Assembly (NCBI RefSeq): GCF_003014595.1
Contig: NZ_PYGK01000009.1
Span: forward strand, 124,001 to 188,000
Reading direction: 5' to 3'
Length of the DNA: 64,000 nt
DNA from: Chitinophaga ginsengisoli
GTDB lineage: Bacteria; Bacteroidota; Bacteroidia; Chitinophagales; Chitinophagaceae
Shown here: one piece after another, positions 61,740 through 64,000 of the stretch
Layout of the letters: every line of letters begins with the position of its first letter
Position numbering within the stretch: the first letter of the stretch is position 1
Made by a program: the position numbers and the translations under genes
Notes under the pieces: generated by a model
Database searches by the model: none
What the model saw: the letters and a program-made list of their open reading frames with translations, nothing else
Told to the model about the DNA's origin: nothing

Positions 61740-64000
61740 TTATTTAAAATCAGTATCCGTGATACCGCTGTTTATTTTGATGTCGTCTACCTTGAAATCA
61801 ATCTGTTGTCCACCGATGTTATTCTTCAGCAGGAAAGGGAATTTCACACCATTTACCTCTCTGTAATCACTTGCTTCAATGGCGCCGGTTTCCTGTTCTC
61901 CATTGCGGCTTATTTTCTTTACGAGGAAGCCTGTGGCAACATCATAATAAAGTTCGGTAACCAGATCATCATCTTCTTTTACGGTGATGAGATAAGTGTC
62001 TTTACCGTTGTCGTCAGTTACAATGTTGGGCGACAGATGTATCTCAACACCATCTTTCAGGTAATCTACTTCAGGGATCAGGGCAAGATTCGCTCTGATG
62101 CGTTCTCTTGACGCCGCATCTACCGGAACAGGGTTGCCCATCTGTATAGCAGAAACGCTATCTCCGTTTACAACCAGTTTAGTAGCATGAACGTTCATCA
62201 TAGGAATGAATACATCCAGCATGAATTTGTCGGGCGATTTGAATTTCCTTGTCATTTTGATCTCAGTGCCCTGCACAGTGCCTGTAGCAGTGGTCACCTG
62301 GTCTTTGATCGCTTTTACCTTATCGATACCGCCAATGGCTTGCAGGTACTTGTTGAGAACGTCTTTTGCGGTAACATTAGCTGGTACTTTCTTGGAGCCG
62401 CCTGCCCAGATATTGTTGGACGGATCAATATCCGGGAACGCTTTGTCAGGGTCTATTACCACTTTGGTGATCCTGGAGTCTGAATTTTGTTTGAATGTCC
62501 AGGTGGAACCGCGTTGCCAGATTTCTGCAGGCAGTTTTACTGTGTCGGTATTTCCTTTGCTGTCGGTGATAGCAAGAACTACCGGAAGTGCCATCTGTTC
62601 GAGGTTTTCTATGGTGATCAATGCGCCTTTAGCAGGATCATTGTTTACATATTTTACATCTTTCACTGATTGGTCCAGCTTCCAGCTGTTGAGGAACCAG
62701 CCTCTCCAGAACCAGCTCAGGTCTTCACCAGCTACGTTTTCCATGGTACGGAAGAAGTCCCATGGTGTAGGATGTTTAAATGCCCAACGTTCTATGTAAG
62801 TACGGAATGCATATTCGAAGCGTTCTTTACCGAGTACATAATCGCGCAGGATGCTAAGTCCCATAGCTGGTTTGTAATAAGCTGCAATACCCAGGTAGCT
62901 GCTTTGGATCACGTCGGGAGTGCTCATGATAGGATCTCCGCTCATGGCGCGGCCCATTGACTGTCCCTGTTGTTTCTGGTAAAACTCCCCATTGTTGAAC
63001 ACCTTACCGGAACCATCGTTGATGAACGTATTGAAGCCTTCATCCATCCAGGCGTATTTCCTTTCGTTTGAACCTACGATCATCGGGAACCAGTTGTGAC
63101 CAAATTCATGATCGGTTACACCCCATAATCCACCGCCAGTGCTTCTGTGGGAGCAGAATACGATACCGGGATATTCCATACCACCTACGATACCAGCCAC
63201 GTTAGTAGCTACGGGATAGGTATATTCAAACCATTGTTTGGAGTAGATCTCTATACAACCTTTTACGAATTCTGTAGATCTGGCCCAGCCATTAGGCGTT
63301 ACAATGCTTTCTACAGGATATACTGACTGTGCCAGTGCTTTTTTGCCGCTTGGGAGGTTGATACGGGCTGCGTCCCATACGAATGCAGTAGAAGCTGCCC
63401 AGGCCACATCGCGTGCATTTTTACAGATAAAATGCCAGGAGTGCATGCCGCCTCTTGGTTGTGCAGCTACCACTTCAGCGCTGTCTCTGATCATAACAGT
63501 TTTGTCGCTGTTCCGCGCTTTTGCCAGTTGCGCCTGTTGTTTAGGCGTCAGTACCTGCGCCTCATTCTGTAACTGGCCGGAACCAGCTACTATCATGCCG
63601 GCAGGAGCCGTGATGGTATAATCGAAGTCGCCATATTCCAGGTAAAACTCCGAAGCACCCTGGTAGGGAATGGAGTTCCAGCCCAGTATATCATCGTATA
63701 CCTCCATACGTGGATACCACTGTGCCACCTCATAGATCCATCCGTAGCGTGTATTCAGACGCCCGGTACGGTCAGTACCGTATTGTGGGACCTCATATGC
63801 GTAGTCTACATAGATCTTTGCAACGGCGCCATCTGCTTTCAGGGCTTCCGGCAGGATCAGCTGCATACGGGTATCTGTGATGTTATATTTTACGGCTGTT
63901 TTCTTACCGTTGATCACTACGTTTACCGCTTTGATGTTATAACCTTCTGTGAAGGAACGGTTGGCAAAACGGCCGCCTGTTACCACGGTGGTAGCTGCGC
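61740..64000 (-). CDS. M1 family zinc metallopeptidase, partial at right edge
   Basis: About 753 residues are visible and the frame stays open to the right edge, so the true start lies outside the window. The zinc site reads HEFGHNW followed 18 residues later by the Glu of WMDEGFNTF, the gluzincin pattern. N-terminal beta strands ([27 protein letters not shown]), the helical C-terminal catalytic half and a following beta domain (about 525-745) with a lipoprotein-sorting-like fold ([36 protein letters not shown]) are seen. It is probably secreted or periplasmic and trims peptides. The C-terminal domain is an extra compared with classical aminopeptidase N. Confidence 0.92.
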   Translation of the reverse strand, partial: AATTVVTGGRFANRSFTEGYNIKAVNVVINGKKTAVKYNITDTRMQLILPEALKADGAVAKIYVDYAYEVPQYGTDRTGRLNTRYGWIYEVAQWYPRMEVYDDILGWNSIPYQGASEFYLEYGDFDYTITAPAGMIVAGSGQLQNEAQVLTPKQQAQLAKARNSDKTVMIRDSAEVVAAQPRGGMHSWHFICKNARDVAWAASTAFVWDAARINLPSGKKALAQSVYPVESIVTPNGWARSTEFVKGCIEIYSKQWFEYTYPVATNVAGIVGGMEYPGIVFCSHRSTGGGLWGVTDHEFGHNWFPMIVGSNERKYAWMDEGFNTFINDGSGKVFNNGEFYQKQQGQSMGRAMSGDPIMSTPDVIQSSYLGIAAYYKPAMGLSILRDYVLGKERFEYAFRTYIERWAFKHPTPWDFFRTMENVAGEDLSWFWRGWFLNSWKLDQSVKDVKYVNNDPAKGALITIENLEQMALPVVLAITDSKGNTDTVKLPAEIWQRGSTWTFKQNSDSRITKVVIDPDKAFPDIDPSNNIWAGGSKKVPANVTAKDVLNKYLQAIGGIDKVKAIKDQVTTATGTVQGTEIKMTRKFKSPDKFMLDVFIPMMNVHATKLVVNGDSVSAIQMGNPVPVDAASRERIRANLALIPEVDYLKDGVEIHLSPNIVTDDNGKDTYLITVKEDDDLVTELYYDVATGFLVKKISRNGEQETGAIEASDYREVNGVKFPFLLKNNIGGQQIDFKVDDIKINSGITDTDFK

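Overview
The window reads as chromosome of a soil-type Bacteroidota, most like Chitinophaga or a close relative. The evidence is a SusC/SusD polysaccharide-utilisation locus with a hybrid-two-component-type regulator, BtuB/BtuG-type cobalamin uptake lipoproteins behind a B12 riboswitch, a Bacteroidota-type extracellular contractile injection system (eCIS), a LytTR regulator pair and a bacterial terpene cyclase. No rRNA, tRNA, CRISPR array, transposase or prophage capsid/packaging gene was seen.

Layout. (1) 1-797: start of an AT-richer AAA+ ATPase cut by the left edge. (2) 889-14329: an arabinan utilisation locus. A sensor/regulator pair, split where related systems are fused, reads left; SusC, SusD, a GH43 lipoprotein, a GH51 arabinofuranosidase and a second GH43 read right. 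(3) 14304-20957: a small conserved protein, an outer-membrane barrel protein, a LytS/LytTR pair with a candidate repeat operator, a PepSY-like secreted protein, a small unknown protein, and a membrane-anchored GH18-like protein whose catalytic motif is lost. (4) 21295-39796: one compact eCIS operon of 15 genes: DUF4255 cap protein, an unknown 270-residue protein, sheath, two tube proteins, a 56-residue DUF5908 protein, LysM hub protein, VgrG-like spike, PAAR tip, gp25-like protein, two large baseplate proteins with a fibre-like protein between them, tape measure and AAA+ ATPase. No toxin is recognisable in it. (5) 40032-44791: two L,D-transpeptidases and the aguB-aguA pair that makes putrescine from agmatine. 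(6) 44848-46770: a secreted protein with a run of GxQxxGxxN repeats. (7) 46812-52359: cobalamin riboswitch, two BtuG-like propeller lipoproteins flanking BtuB, and one more lipoprotein. (8) 52452-64000: a GH20-like enzyme, a membrane fatty-acid desaturase, a cold-shock protein, an old-yellow-enzyme reductase, a bactofilin next to an unusual actin-like protein, a class I terpene synthase, a hybrid sensor kinase and an M1 peptidase cut by the right edge.

How it works together. The arabinan locus is a self-contained unit: sense, bind and import, cut surface chains, debranch. The eCIS encodes a complete contractile particle and is the main accessory system. Two further signals stand out. The actin-like protein carries what looks like its phosphate-1 motif at the C-terminus instead of the N-terminus, suggesting circular permutation. 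All six convergent gene pairs in the window have an inverted repeat at their junction, the largest with perfect 38-bp arms.
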